Below, one piece after another: positions 1-9,384 of a stretch of DNA of 17,887 nt (its first letter is position 1; every line of letters starts with the position of its first letter). The DNA is from Porogramme epimiltina. Lineage: Eukaryota; Basidiomycota; Agaricomycetes; Polyporales; Polyporaceae. The DNA is taken from positions 1 through 17,887 of the forward strand of contig FTLJ01001292.1 in assembly GCA_900155495.1 (NCBI GenBank), given 5' to 3'. A program made the position numbers and the translations under genes. Under the pieces are notes generated by a model. It was given only the letters and a program-made list of their open reading frames with translations, searched no databases and was not told the DNA's origin.

Positions 1-984
1 CGCCGAGTCCAACTCCGCCTCCAGTTTCACGACCTTCTCCCGCAGATCCTCCGTGCCGTACAACTTGCGCTCGAGTTCGCGCTTCTGTTCCTTCAGGACC
101 TCAACGCTAGTCTGCTTTTCGCGCAGGATGTTCAGTTCTCCTGTCATCCTTGCGTTCGCGGTCTCTAGTTGACGCATATATTTGGCCTGGCGGTGCAGTT
201 CTTCGCGAACGACGGTCCAATCTTCGTTCTGGCCATCTTGTAACGTGACGCTATCCTGCCCTGCGCTCAGCTCGTCGTACTGCACCTGTAGCTCGTCGAA
301 CGCGCGGGCACGCTCTTCTGCGAGGCGTTTGAACTCGGAGAGCTCGTTCTCGAGGAGGTCGACCTGGCGAGAGAGGGTGGCGATCTGCGCTTTCTGTGTA
401 GTGAATGCATGCGAAGTGCTCCGAGAGAGCGACGAGTGCTCCTCCTCCAGATCGACATGCTGCTCGCGCAGCGTTGCAAGCGTGCTACGAAGAACACGTA
501 GTTCGCCTTCGGCTTTCCTCTGGCCGTCGACATGAGAACCAGGTCAGGAGCTGGGGTTATGGGGCGCACCTTTTCCTCAGCGTGCTCTTCTCGCTCTCGC
601 TCCTTCTCTTCGCGTTCCTCCTTCTCTCTTTCTGCTAGCCATCGTCTGTCTCCCTCTAACCGCTCGATCAGAAGCTCCTTCTCCCGTAGCTTCGACTCGA
701 GCTCGAGCTTCGCCGTCTGTGCGGTGGCGACCTGGCGTTCGAAAGACGTGCGGTTCATGTGAGAGGCGAAGGCCTGTGTGCGTTGCTGCCGCTTGGCCGT
801 TGAGAGCTGCGGGTCTGCCGTCGTGTGCGTGATGAGGGTCGACGTGTGCGTGTTTGTCCGGCCAGAACCACGACTCACCGCGCTCGAGCTCGGCCGTGAG
901 TGAGTCGCGTTTGATTGCATTGCTTCGCGGTATGGATGTCAGAGGGCGGGAGGTGGGCGTCGTAAACTTGTCGCGGCCGTTCAT
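1..984 (-). CDS. mad1: Mad1-like spindle assembly checkpoint coiled-coil protein (5' part, cut by window edge)
   Basis: Three exons on the minus strand: 984-879, 814-570 and 519-1 (open at the edge), giving the first 290 residues. Intron 1 (878-815, 64 nt) starts GTGAGT and ends CGGCAG. Intron 2 (569-520, 50 nt) starts GTGCGC, has CTGAC and ends CCAG. Phases 1 and 0 join exactly, giving AELERDPQLSTAKRQQR across the first junction and EHAEEKRKAEGELR across the second. The start at 984 (MNGRDKF) is the only in-frame ATG near the promoter. After a polar N-terminus of about 45 residues the protein is almost entirely charged heptad-like coiled coil (REKELLIERLEGDRRWLAER, then EELHRQAKYMRQLE). This layout and wording fit the fungal Mad1 family, which recruits Mad2 to unattached kinetochores and the nuclear envelope. 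The Mad2-binding region and C-terminal RWD domain would lie outside the window. Another long coiled-coil protein is possible. It is divergent from the DUF262 gene. Confidence 0.62.
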
Positions 985-1137
985 GAGGATGAGGGAAGGA
1001 GGCAAGACAAAGACGAACGCGAAAGGACGCGGTCGACGCGCAAAGACGCGTCTGCGCGCCTTGCTCGACCACCACCACCACCACCGCCCACCCTTCACCC
1101 CTCCAAGATTGTTCGCTGTTCTTTGCCCTAATCTGCC
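985..1137. promoter_or_regulatory. Shared divergent promoter of the Mad1-like and DUF262 genes
   Basis: Only 153 bp separate the two start codons (984 minus, 1138 plus), so both transcripts must initiate in or near this interval. It contains an (ACC)6 run and pyrimidine-rich sequence just before the plus-strand ATG. I see no clear TATA box. Transcription start sites cannot be read from the sequence. Confidence 0.55.
1068..1085 (+). repeat. (ACC)6 trinucleotide microsatellite
   Basis: Six perfect ACC units lie inside the divergent promoter, 52 bp before the start of the DUF262 gene. On the minus strand this reads GGT repeats. Length variation here could affect spacing in the promoter, which is inference. 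Confidence 0.9.
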
Positions 1138-3468
1138 ATGAGCGACGACGGAACATACTCAGACCTCACCGATGTGGAAGACGAGGAGGAGATTGCGCTC
1201 TCGAACAAGACCTCAACTCGGTCCAAGTCCAGGTCGAAGGCGAAGGAGGAGGGAGACGGGTCTGACTACAGAATCTCAAATGCGCTCAAAGTTCCTCGGG
1301 CTACGACGTTTACATGTCAATCTCTCCACGGTGCGCATAATTCTAGCGCATGTATGCTCAAGGCAGGTGTTGAGATATCTGCGCGTCCGCTAGACCAAAT
1401 CCTTGCACAAGACATCGACTTGCAGCCAGAATATCAGCGCGGTGCGTCGTTTCTTACTTTCCGCACAATTCCCTACTTGACGTCTTTTTCAGCTGTGGTA
1501 TGGCCAGACAGCAAGCAGATAGGTGATTTAGGAATAGGTGCAGGCTTCAAACCGGCTAGAAAGCTGACTACGAGCCAGGCCTTATAGACTCAATCTTTCG
1601 TAACTTCTACGTCCCACCGGTCATTTTCGGTGTGTTCACACATTTCTGCGACCTCTCGAGTTCCTCTAATTGTCCGTTTCAAAGTCGTGAACTACCAACA
1701 AGACGGGGCAGAACGGCGCGTATGTGTCGACGGGAAGCAGCGTTTGACGTCAATATACAGGTACGTCGCAGCACAACACCCTTGATGCGCGTGTACCTCA
1801 TGGCCTCCAACCGCTCCCTTAGGTTCATCAGTGGCGAAGTAAGTGCACGTTTTCTACTCCGCTCAGCCTGCATTTCTGACGTCCATCGCTAGATTCCATG
1901 TGAGTCGTAATGTGGCCACGCATCCGTGATGTCGAAACACATTAACATGTAGAGAATTTCCGTCCCCAGTCAAGGACGAGTGAGTATGTTCGACTGGTCA
2001 AGATGATTTGAAGCATACTGAGTATGCCTATTAGAGAGAAAGGCAAAAAGCTGGTCTTCGTCGACACGGGCAAAATCAAAGGGGCGTCGATTCTGCCCGA
2101 CAGGTACAAGAAGTTGTTCTTGAACAAGCAAATTGTGAGTTTTTCATGTCTTGCTCGCAATACTTTGCTGATAAGTTGACACGGTAGGTCTGCATGGAGT
2201 ATCATGACATCACCCCTGCGAACGAGAGGGAGATCTTCCAGGTTCGCAGACTCGCTATATGCGTGCTATCGCTCGGTTCTAATGCTCTTGCAGAGGGTTC
2301 AATTAGGCATGGCCTTAACTCCAGCAGGTTTGCGCCGTTTGCGTAGCGATTCTCCTATTCCTGCTAACATCTGTTACAGAACGACTCCAAGCTTCTGCAG
2401 GTCCCCAAGCCGACTTCGTCAGAGACGTCCTCGACACCCACATCCTAGATAGGCTTGCAAAGCATATCGAATGGGACACTTCTCGAGCAGCCGACTTCCG
2501 TGGTCTCGCGACGGCGATTTACGCTATGTCGCGGTGGCCCCACTTTAACAGCACACCTTCTCTTGCTATGCTTGAGACCTGGCTCGCTGGACACGATGAC
2601 CTAGATGAGGACTTCTGTGATGGCGTCCGCGACACCTATGAAATTTTCATAGACCTGGCCCAAGACGAGAAGCTCAGCAAGGTGTTTCGAATGTTGGGGG
2701 TAAAGAAGGTCGCCCCCGTGGAATTCATCTCCATCTCCCTTCTTATCTACTCGAACAAAGGGAAGATGACTAAGGCACAGCTCTCCGAGGCCATCGGTAT
2801 GATGAGGACGGATATCCGCAAGGTCGAGAAGGATATCAGACTGAACACCAGACAAGTAAAACAAATACTGCTGTTCCTGAAGGGCCTCAAGGTGTCTGAT
2901 CTGAAACCAGACAAAGGCAACCCTATCGCTGGAAAGTCGAAGGCGAAGACGAAGACGAAGGCGAAGGCGAAGGCGAACGGCTCCGCCTCAACGGGGAAGA
3001 GGAAAAGACCGTCTCACGATCCTTCTCCCGGTGAGTCCATACGACTCACGGCGCTCTACGCACAGCTCAACCAAGCTCCGTTCTCTAGATCCTACTCTAG
3101 CTCCTCCACTCAGATCCAACACAACGACTAAATCTTCAACAAGGTCGTCCTCCACCGCCACAGCCCCGCCGTCGTCCTCAGCGTCAACCTCAGTCCCTCC
3201 CCCACCCCTCCTCAATCATATCCGGCCGCCCCCATCCGGACCAGCAGTACCACGGATAAGCAACTCCAACCTTCCCGCACGGCCGAACGGACCTCCGCCA
3301 CCCCGACCAAATACTCTTGGAGACAACATCATGGCGCGCATGACGCAAGGCACCTCCGCGCTCAGTCTCGGAACAAGCTCACGACCGTACGACCCCAGCC
3401 GGACCTCGCGCAGCTCCGCACATAACTCGCCGTCCATCCCCCATGCGCCACCAGGGACGCTACGGTAG
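1138..3468 (+). CDS. DUF262 (ParB-like nuclease fold) protein, 13 exons
   Basis: Exons: 1138-1330, 1394-1441, 1493-1522, 1579-1629, 1685-1760, 1823-1838, 1893-1899, 1970-1979, 2035-2134, 2188-2241, 2294-2327, 2380-3030, 3089-3468; total 1650 nt, 549 residues. All introns are 51-70 nt GT..AG and all phases join. An acidic N-terminus (MSDDGTYSDLTDVEDEEE) precedes the DUF262 core. The core has PEYQR plus VVWP (residues 76-85) and DGKQRLTS (123-130), matching the hallmark YQR/W and DGQQR motifs of DUF262/GmrSD-N. It continues through VQLGMALTPAERLQA and an all-helical C-terminal half (RWPHFNSTPSLAMLE, VKKVAPVEFISISLL). A Lys/Ala tail and KRKR suggest nuclear targeting, and a long Ser/Pro-rich disordered end follows. 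In bacteria the fold includes NTP-dependent nucleases of defence systems; the role of fungal members is not known to me. Splicing is required: no long single-frame ORF covers the domain. The final intron (3031-3088) is optional, since reading through would stop at 3131. Confidence 0.85.
2936..2978 (+). repeat. GAAGGC/GAAGAC hexanucleotide-like coding repeat
   Basis: Tandem units of the type GAAGGC and GAAGAC inside exon 12 of the DUF262 gene encode alternating Lys-Ala and Lys-Thr (KSKAKTKTKAKAKAN). It is likely slippage-prone and gives a basic linker next to KRKR. Confidence 0.8.
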
Positions 3469-3761
3469 ACGGCGCGTCGCCGCGCTTCAGTCTTCGATTT
3501 GGTAGGCACTCTCTTCACACAGAGACACGTCTCTTCCTCATAATACCTTCTATGCATAGGCGCTATCTCCTCGCATAGGCCCGCTATCTCTCGCCCACGA
3601 TCTCGCGCTCTCCTTAGTCTCTTTCTTAATTCTGTTATCGATTTTGTAGTCATGATTACAATCACGAGGGTATGTTATGTATGTACGAGGGTATCGGGGT
3701 GCCCCGGCGCATCCTCCCCATTCTTCCGCTATGCCCGCACATGGAGGCCTACTGCTCTGCA
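3469..3761. other. Convergent intergenic region (two 3' ends)
   Basis: 293 bp between the stop of the plus-strand DUF262 gene and the stop of the minus-strand protease-like gene. It presumably holds both 3' UTRs and cleavage sites. I see no further gene. T-rich and ATA-rich sequence at 3620-3690 is where a polyadenylation signal could be, but I cannot assign one. Confidence 0.5.
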
Positions 3762-5447
3762 TCAACCGTAATTCCGCCCCCACCACTCGCCCTGGAATCG
3801 CATCTGCATGCCCGTCACGTCCCGGATGCGCCGCAGGATCGTCGTGAGCGGCGTCACGAGCCCGTACGGCCCCCGCTCCGGCGCCGCATACAGCATCGCG
3901 AGCGGCACCTTGCCCACGTCCTCCCCGTCCGCTGCGGTCGTGATCAGCGCGCCCGCGTCCCCGCGCGCGGCGAAGCGCGTAGCCTTGCGCCCTGAGCCCG
4001 GCGCAGGGAACACAGCCCACTCGCGCGCGACATACCCACCGAGGATGACACTCGCGGGCGCACCGTTCACGACGCCGTCGCGGTACGGCGCTAGCGGCCG
4101 CTCCGCATTCGGGTCGCGCACGTGCATCGTGACGCGCGCGCCGCGCTCAAGCGTGCCGGGGTACGCATGCAACGCGGCAGGGTTGGATAGGGAGGTGTGC
4201 GCGTGTATAGCAGATGGGGAAGCGGGGGAGGGAGGAGCCATGCGCATGAGAGTCCATGACAGGAGGTGGGTGTGCTCGTCTGCGTCCTCCTTTGAGCGGT
4301 GCGCGCGGTGGTGCGACGAATGTCGCGCAGACTTGCGGTGTCCATGATCGGAGCCTAGAAGCCGAGAAGCTCTTTAGGGGGGTCTTCGAACGTCCGCAAA
4401 AGGGGCGCGCACTCACCACACGGACGCACAAGGGCCTCCGCAGCGCATGCGTGCGCGGCGTCGAACGCCCCCGGTCGCGCGAGCGCCGCCCGCAGGCGCG
4501 CGTACTCAGGCTCCTGCTGCTGCATCCGCCGTCGCTGTACGGTCAACGGGCCCTCGGCGTAGCCGGTGCGCTCGAGCTCCGCGAACACGCGCGCCTTCTC
4601 GAGCTCGAACGCGCGCAGCGCCTCCGCCGCGATGCGCGGCGCGGGGCTCGCGAGCGCGCGCCCGACCGGTTGTATCGCGAGTTGAGAGCTGCGCACGCGC
4701 CGCTGGCCCCCGTGCCCCTGAGCGTGCCGCTGCTCCTTGCTGACGCTTGGGGCGCCGCGCGGGCGCAGGCGCGGATGCAGCGCGAACCCGGCGTGTGGGA
4801 CGACGGCTTGCCCTACGGTGAGACCATACACCGCTTCGCCCTCCGCGTCGCCGTAGATCGAGGGGTGTAGGTACGCGCTAAAAACGACCGCGCGCTGGGT
4901 GGCTTCGCAAAACAAGGGATCCCCGGGGTGGAGTTGGTCGGGAATCGGGAGCTTGTCCGGGCTGTATGTGTCGAAGGGCGTCGCGGTGGCAAGGGGCTCG
5001 CCGATATAGAGGTGGATGGGGACCGCGCTCGGCATGAGGTGAATGAGCTCAAGGACCTCGACGTTGAGCAGAGTCATGTGTAGGACAACACCCAAAACGT
5101 CGTCTTCGTCGGGGTCGGAGACAAACGAGGGGGTCGAGCGATGTAGGCAGGGGACGATTGAAGCGCGCAGTCCGGGCACTTGGAGAAGAACGCGCACAAC
5201 GTTGTTCATCGCGGTCTCCGTCGCCGAGAGCGCGGGATGACTAGGGTCGATGGCCTCATACCGCACCTTGACAGCTCGTTGTCTTGGATTGTGTATGAAC
5301 CTGGGGCGACAAAGGGCCATAAATACACCGGCGACACCAGATGTACGGCGGCGCATTACGGCCAACATCCACGCACCAATTGTTTCCCAGCTCGATGAGC
5401 TCGTCGTGAACGTCGGACGGGCCTGTCAGCATAGGAGGGGAGGACAT
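3762..5447 (-). CDS. Serine-protease-like protein with apparently lost active site (3 exons)
   Basis: Exons 5447-5377, 5300-4417 and 4354-3762; introns 5376-5301 (76 nt, GTGCGT..CCCAG) and 4416-4355 (62 nt, GTGAGT..TCTAG). Phases 2 and 1 join, giving 515 residues. The start MSSPPMLTGP is chosen because splicing it yields NNWFIHNPRQ in frame; an unspliced alternative starts at 5368. Seen: an N-terminal alpha/beta-looking part, IHLYIGEPLATATPFDTYSP (120-139), a likely beta-hairpin YGLTVGQAV (182-190), a charged helical stretch (ALRAFELEKARVFAELER), then FAARGDAGALI (GDAG at 450-453) and LVTPLTTILRRIRDVTG. From memory, basidiomycetes carry large proteins with this order and a trypsin-like LTARHV...GDSGS core. 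Here the His position reads GQ and the Ser is Ala, so I infer a pseudo-protease. Sequence is very GC-rich. The family call is inference; the gene structure is more secure. Confidence 0.6.
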
Positions 5448-7326
5448 GGCGGGAGGTGGGAGGAACGTCGGAGCGCATTGTCCTCCCGTCTTGTATATTT
5501 GACGGGGAGGGTCGACGGCGGGGATGGCGGGATGCTCTAGAGTTTGCCCCGGCGGCGCGTGGAGTCATCGGCCCACCCGATCACTTCCCGGTCCGGTCTA
5601 GTTCCCTTTGCCCAGCGAAGCTGGGAAATCTTGTTCTCAATGTTCCGACCCGGCGTCTACTAGTGTTCAGTAGACTTTTCTCCTGATGTGGCCTCGAGAA
5701 AGCACTCCGCGAGACTCTTCGAAACGTAGACGGTCCTGCAAGTCTCCTCTCGCCGCGTGCAACAGGATACAAGTTTCGTATTGTCTAGAGACGCGTCCGG
5801 ATCTTCGGAGTGCGGTGGGATCGTCGAAGGTCGATGGAGAACGGAGGGGGGTGGGCATGCGTCACCTAGGGGTGCACAGCCACGGCTGCTTATTGTCTTG
5901 CAAGACCACTTGATCGTGCGCCAGTCAAAGACGGCGCCGCCGCAGTGGGAGAGCCTCCACGGGCATAAAACGCACCATCGGGTCTATGCTGGGGTTCTGA
6001 TTTTCCCGTTGATAGCGTCAACCTGGAATCCTGGACTGCGTGAGCTATCCATGAGCGCTGAGCCCCGGCCGGCGGTATCGGACAGCACCGACGTGGTAGT
6101 CCAACACTGTCCTGGATGTGAACGATCACGTACCGTGAACGTGAACAATAAGTCGTAAAATGATCTCCCGGCGTTTGACGATGGGGGTCGCACTTGAGAT
6201 TTCCCGGATTACCTAGCGTGCGCGTGCACTCGGTATAGCCTGCCATGGCTTCGTCAGCATTCAACTGGAAGCTAAGCTCCAGTCGAAAGTAGCAACGGAC
6301 TTACAGGGTTCGCGCGTGGCCTTTCGACTGATATAAGTGGCGATCTTGGTAAGGAAACGTCGACCAAATGACCCCTCCGCCAGCACCTCCTTGACAATAG
6401 GGATCTTGTCCAACTCTGCATGACTAGAGGAAGGCGCGGAGCAGGACGTGGCCAAGAATGGAGGAAAGGCTACAGGATGAATTTGTTTGTACTGTTATTG
6501 CTGTAATGAGAGTGGCGCGAAGGTCCGCTTTATCGAACGTCAAGTCTGCTAGCGCTGTTGCCCTATGTGGGACGGGTGGCCTGGGACCTGGGTAGGTATA
6601 TGCGCATGAGAATGGGTTTATACCGCCAACAGGCTGCTTTTATTCCCCGCCTCTACTACTCGTTACATTTCCCACGTTGAAAGAGCGAACAGGGGGCACT
6701 GGGGGCATGACGCTACAAGCACTAGTGAATGATAGACTTACGACTTATCGCAAGCAAAAACTTCTATCCTGGCGGCATATGAAACGTCATGAGCGGGGAA
6801 GATAAAGACAATGGCAAGATTTTAGAGACTATGACGGTATAAATTTGAGGTTGGTGAACAGTTATGTGTGGTGGAAGGAAGAAGAGTCGCGTAGCGAGCG
6901 ACATGCCTGAAGCCCGAGGGTTGAGGAACAGAAGCGCCCGACGTATGATGACGTCATCGACGCGACGCAGAGTATGACCGCGAATTGCAGAATATATCCG
7001 ATAACCATATTTCCTAGTGGTGCAAACAATACGGCGTTTGCTTCTATCTATGTATGGTTTTGAGTTCATTGTTCGTGCGTTCATACTACCGTGACTCACG
7101 AGCCGTAGACTCGCTTGTGATGCACATTGCACAATGAGGTGGTCGCCACGTGATGTCCGGCAATAAAATCCCACAAAGCGGCGGCGAGCGCTGGCAAAAG
7201 TGACAACGTGCCCCTCGGGCCTCCCGGAGCCAGCCTCGTCACAGTTTAGTCCACCCCATCTTTCGACGTACGTCGTGAACACCTGGTTCATATCTAACTG
7301 GTAGGTAACCTTGCGCCCCGCAGTCA
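5448..7326. other. Long gap without convincing genes
   Basis: About 1.9 kb. Short open frames exist on both strands but are low-complexity or lack ATG starts, splice partners or recognisable motifs. One exon-like minus-strand stretch (about 6430-6320, reading DKIPIVKEVLAEGSFGRR and ending near a GTAAGT donor) could be a relic or an exon of an unrecognised gene. The 3' half presumably includes the promoter of the kinase gene at 7327. No transposon ends or target-site duplications were seen. Confidence 0.5.
5655..5675. repeat. Short perfect inverted repeat (7-bp arms, 7-nt loop)
   Basis: GTCTACT at 5655-5661 and AGTAGAC at 5669-5675 can form a small hairpin. It lies upstream of the protease-like gene. 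Such short repeats occur by chance; no function is claimed. Confidence 0.6.
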
Positions 7327-8259
7327 ATGAAGCAACTGATGTTCTCAGAGTCGCGTGGACCCTTAATGATTTCCTTGGTGCCTATAGTATTCCGGCGATT
7401 GTTCAGATCAATCCGGGCGTACATTGTCAACTACCTTCTACGACGTGCTACGAAATATGGGAAACAACGTTTAGGCGGTGGTGTCTTCCGACTTACCTCC
7501 GGCCTCGTCATCAAAAAAGGACCTCCCCACTTATTGCTTATCGAAGCTGAGGCGGTCGAGTTCGTCACCTCGCATACATCGATCCCCCTCGCACGGGTAC
7601 GGTATTACTACAACGAGGGCGACGTCGGAAATCTCATCTTGAACTACGTCGAAGGCGAGACCCTCCAACGTGCCTGGCGGAATCTCTCCGACACGCAGCG
7701 CCTCAGCGTTATGCGGAGGCTCGCCGGCTTCGTCGACCAGCTCCGCGCCATCCCCCAGCCACTTCCCCCGGTGGAGTCCAGCCTCCCATCACAGGGGTGG
7801 ATCGGCAGCCCACTTGGCCATGCCTTCGCCGACTTCTACGCCACCCAGGACGCAGGTGTCCTAGGTCCATTCGCGAGCGAGCGTGAGTTCTACGACTGGC
7901 GAGCGCTGCAGTTCCAACCATTCGGAGACAGGCACGCTCCCACTGCCGCGCGGATCGTAGAGATAGGCCACTCAATGCCCGACGACCACCCCATCGTATT
8001 CACGCACGGCGACATCAACCGGCGCAACGTGCTCGTACGCGTCCATGGAGACGGCCCTGACGACGTCGAGGTCACCGCGCTGCTGGATTGGGAGCAGGCG
8101 GGTTGGCGGCCGATATACTGGGAGAGCCGGAAGTGGATGTTCATGGGGAGCAGCACGCCGGGGTGGGGAGAGTTTGGGCGGGACGAAATTGGGTCTGGAT
8201 ACAAAACAGAGATCGAACTGGACCGTGAGCTACAAGCCATCTCTGGACATATACCGTAG
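7327..8259 (+). CDS. APH/choline-kinase-family phosphotransferase, copy A
   Basis: Intronless, 310 residues from the first ATG. Alignment with copy B (11143-12030) suggests the ATG at 7366 (MISLVPIVF, 297 residues) may be the true start. The fold is kinase-like: an N-lobe with FRLTSGLVIKKG (candidate nucleotide-binding Lys), HTSIPLARVRYYY, the hinge-like NLILNYVEGETLQRAW, then the catalytic loop FTHGDINRRNVLV (D229, N234) and the metal-binding LLDWEQAGW (D254), followed by RPIYWESRKW. These are the Brenner and DW motifs of PF01636, and the length is normal for this family in basidiomycetes. Substrate unknown; many fungal members are uncharacterised and calling it an antibiotic-resistance enzyme would be unjustified. 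Codons are more GC-ending than in copy B in a 20-codon sample (13 against 10). Its 3' end is 70 bp from the convergent EHWAL gene. Confidence 0.88.
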   Translation: MKQLMFSESRGPLMISLVPIVFRRLFRSIRAYIVNYLLRRATKYGKQRLGGGVFRLTSGLVIKKGPPHLLLIEAEAVEFVTSHTSIPLARVRYYYNEGDVGNLILNYVEGETLQRAWRNLSDTQRLSVMRRLAGFVDQLRAIPQPLPPVESSLPSQGWIGSPLGHAFADFYATQDAGVLGPFASEREFYDWRALQFQPFGDRHAPTAARIVEIGHSMPDDHPIVFTHGDINRRNVLVRVHGDGPDDVEVTALLDWEQAGWRPIYWESRKWMFMGSSTPGWGEFGRDEIGSGYKTEIELDRELQAISGHIP

Positions 8260-8329
8260 GGAAGAGTGCTTTCGCGTCGTAGTGGCTATGTATCATAGGA
8301 CGTATATGTAGGATGAAATGACTAGAGTT

Positions 8330-8806
8330 TCAAGATCGGTGCTTAACTGGGGGTGCGGGCACAAATGTATCAAAGAAATGGTCGTCGCCGTCCTCCCAAC
8401 TGTCCCGCTCCTTGCTCAGCCGCGCGCGAACGGCGCGCTCGCTGAAGTTAGGGTAGATAGTGACCATGCTCGTCTCCTCTTGGAGTTTCCGGATCGCCTC
8501 GATGACCCATCGTTGGCAATTCCAGTTGGGGTTGCCGTGGACGATAGTCACCGCCGTGGAGAGGTAGGTCTTGAGCCACTCGACGTTCTGAGCAGGCACT
8601 TCTCCGATCGCGACCCCGCCGCACAGATGTTGAGACGCCCGAATGATGACGGTTTTTGTGTTATATCCGTAGGTGTCCGTGTTGCCTACGACCTGGAAGA
8701 CCTGCCCTTGACTGGTCGTGGAGGACGCAGTGACGAGCGCCCAGTGTTCCTCCCCAGCAGGGTATCCTTCGCGTTCATGCTGTGCGATTGCGAGTACGAG
8801 CGACAT
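8330..8806 (-). CDS. EHWAL-family protein, inverted divergent paralogue
   Basis: 158 residues from MSLVLAIAQH, the start that aligns with the start region of the plus-strand paralogue at 9385. An in-frame upstream ATG at 8884 would add a hydrophobic 26-residue leader that could look like a signal peptide, but it has no match in the paralogue. Motifs in order: EEHWALV (H21), VFQVVGNTDTYGYNT, HLCGGVAIGEVP, NWNCQRWVIEAI (C97), FSERAVRARL and WEDGDDHFFDTF. The plus-strand copies share this order (EHWALI, VFQLAGNMDTFHF, WDCQDWLLEA, FTER). I do not recognise a named family with certainty. The conserved His in a HWAL strand and a Cys before a helix (CQxWxxEA) resemble the layout of LRAT or NlpC/P60-type papain-like proteins, which is inference only. 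It is convergent with kinase copy A and has no counterpart in unit B. Confidence 0.75.
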   Translation of the reverse strand: MSLVLAIAQHEREGYPAGEEHWALVTASSTTSQGQVFQVVGNTDTYGYNTKTVIIRASQHLCGGVAIGEVPAQNVEWLKTYLSTAVTIVHGNPNWNCQRWVIEAIRKLQEETSMVTIYPNFSERAVRARLSKERDSWEDGDDHFFDTFVPAPPVKHRS

Positions 8807-8884
8807 GGAGGTCGAGGGAGACGTGGGGGCAAGGATGGGAGACAAAAAGGCGAACAAGGATAGGAGCCAGATATGAAAAAGCAA

Positions 8885-9384
8885 GGACGATTGCCGCTGG
8901 CGAGAGACTCGGGGTTTTGGGATTTTGCTGATACGCAGGGACGTCTATACGGTGACACTGGAGTGTTGACTCCCTATTGTACAGGAACCGTTTCGCATTA
9001 TAAACCAAATGCCGACTTTGAGAATGATGCCTATCCGGGAAAGGGGAGTTCAGGAGTAAGTCATTCCGGGGGAGCTAACGGGAGTCTCCAGACCTGATGG
9101 TTGTCCCTGGATCTGGGCACAAAGGGCGGCCTTCACCCTGACATCAGCGGCACATCAACTATCATCGTTGCCAATCTTGGAGAACAAAGGTTCCGGTTCA
9201 CCCCGTGTGACCTGTCAGCACAGTACGAACGGAAACGTTTTGGGGCCACTCGGACTTCCGCGATCGATACCCTTAGGGGAAGATCCTATCTATGGGCGCC
9301 TTGAACGCTTCAGCATTCATAAGTTCACCTCGAAGGACATACGCTTTCGCACACGCACCATACAAACAGACCCCCTGCCGAACC
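8885..9384. other. Divergent intergenic region between two EHWAL genes
   Basis: About 500 bp containing the 5' regions of the minus-strand gene (start 8806) and the plus-strand gene (start 9385). No gene seen. A TATAAA-like string (ATTATAAACC, around 8998-9007) could serve the plus-strand gene only if its 5' UTR is long. Confidence 0.45.

Noticed and set aside
267..920. Single-exon minus-strand frame starting at 920 as the coiled-coil gene
   Set aside because: It reads through two good introns. The spliced model starting at 984 extends the coiled coil in frame to the window edge.
4256..4870. 204-codon plus-strand frame rich in Arg and Ala
   Set aside because: Antisense shadow of the GC-rich second and third exons of the protease-like gene.
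5757..6264. Overlapping frames of 133 (+) and 124 (-) codons
   Set aside because: No recognisable motifs, no splice structure, and they mirror each other in GC-rich sequence.
6764..7327. 187-codon minus-strand frame
   Set aside because: Begins at a non-ATG codon, has no motif I recognise, and lies in the likely promoter of the kinase gene.
8807..8884. Signal peptide on the inverted EHWAL protein
   Set aside because: The hydrophobic leader comes only from an upstream ATG and has no match in the paralogues; more likely 5' UTR.
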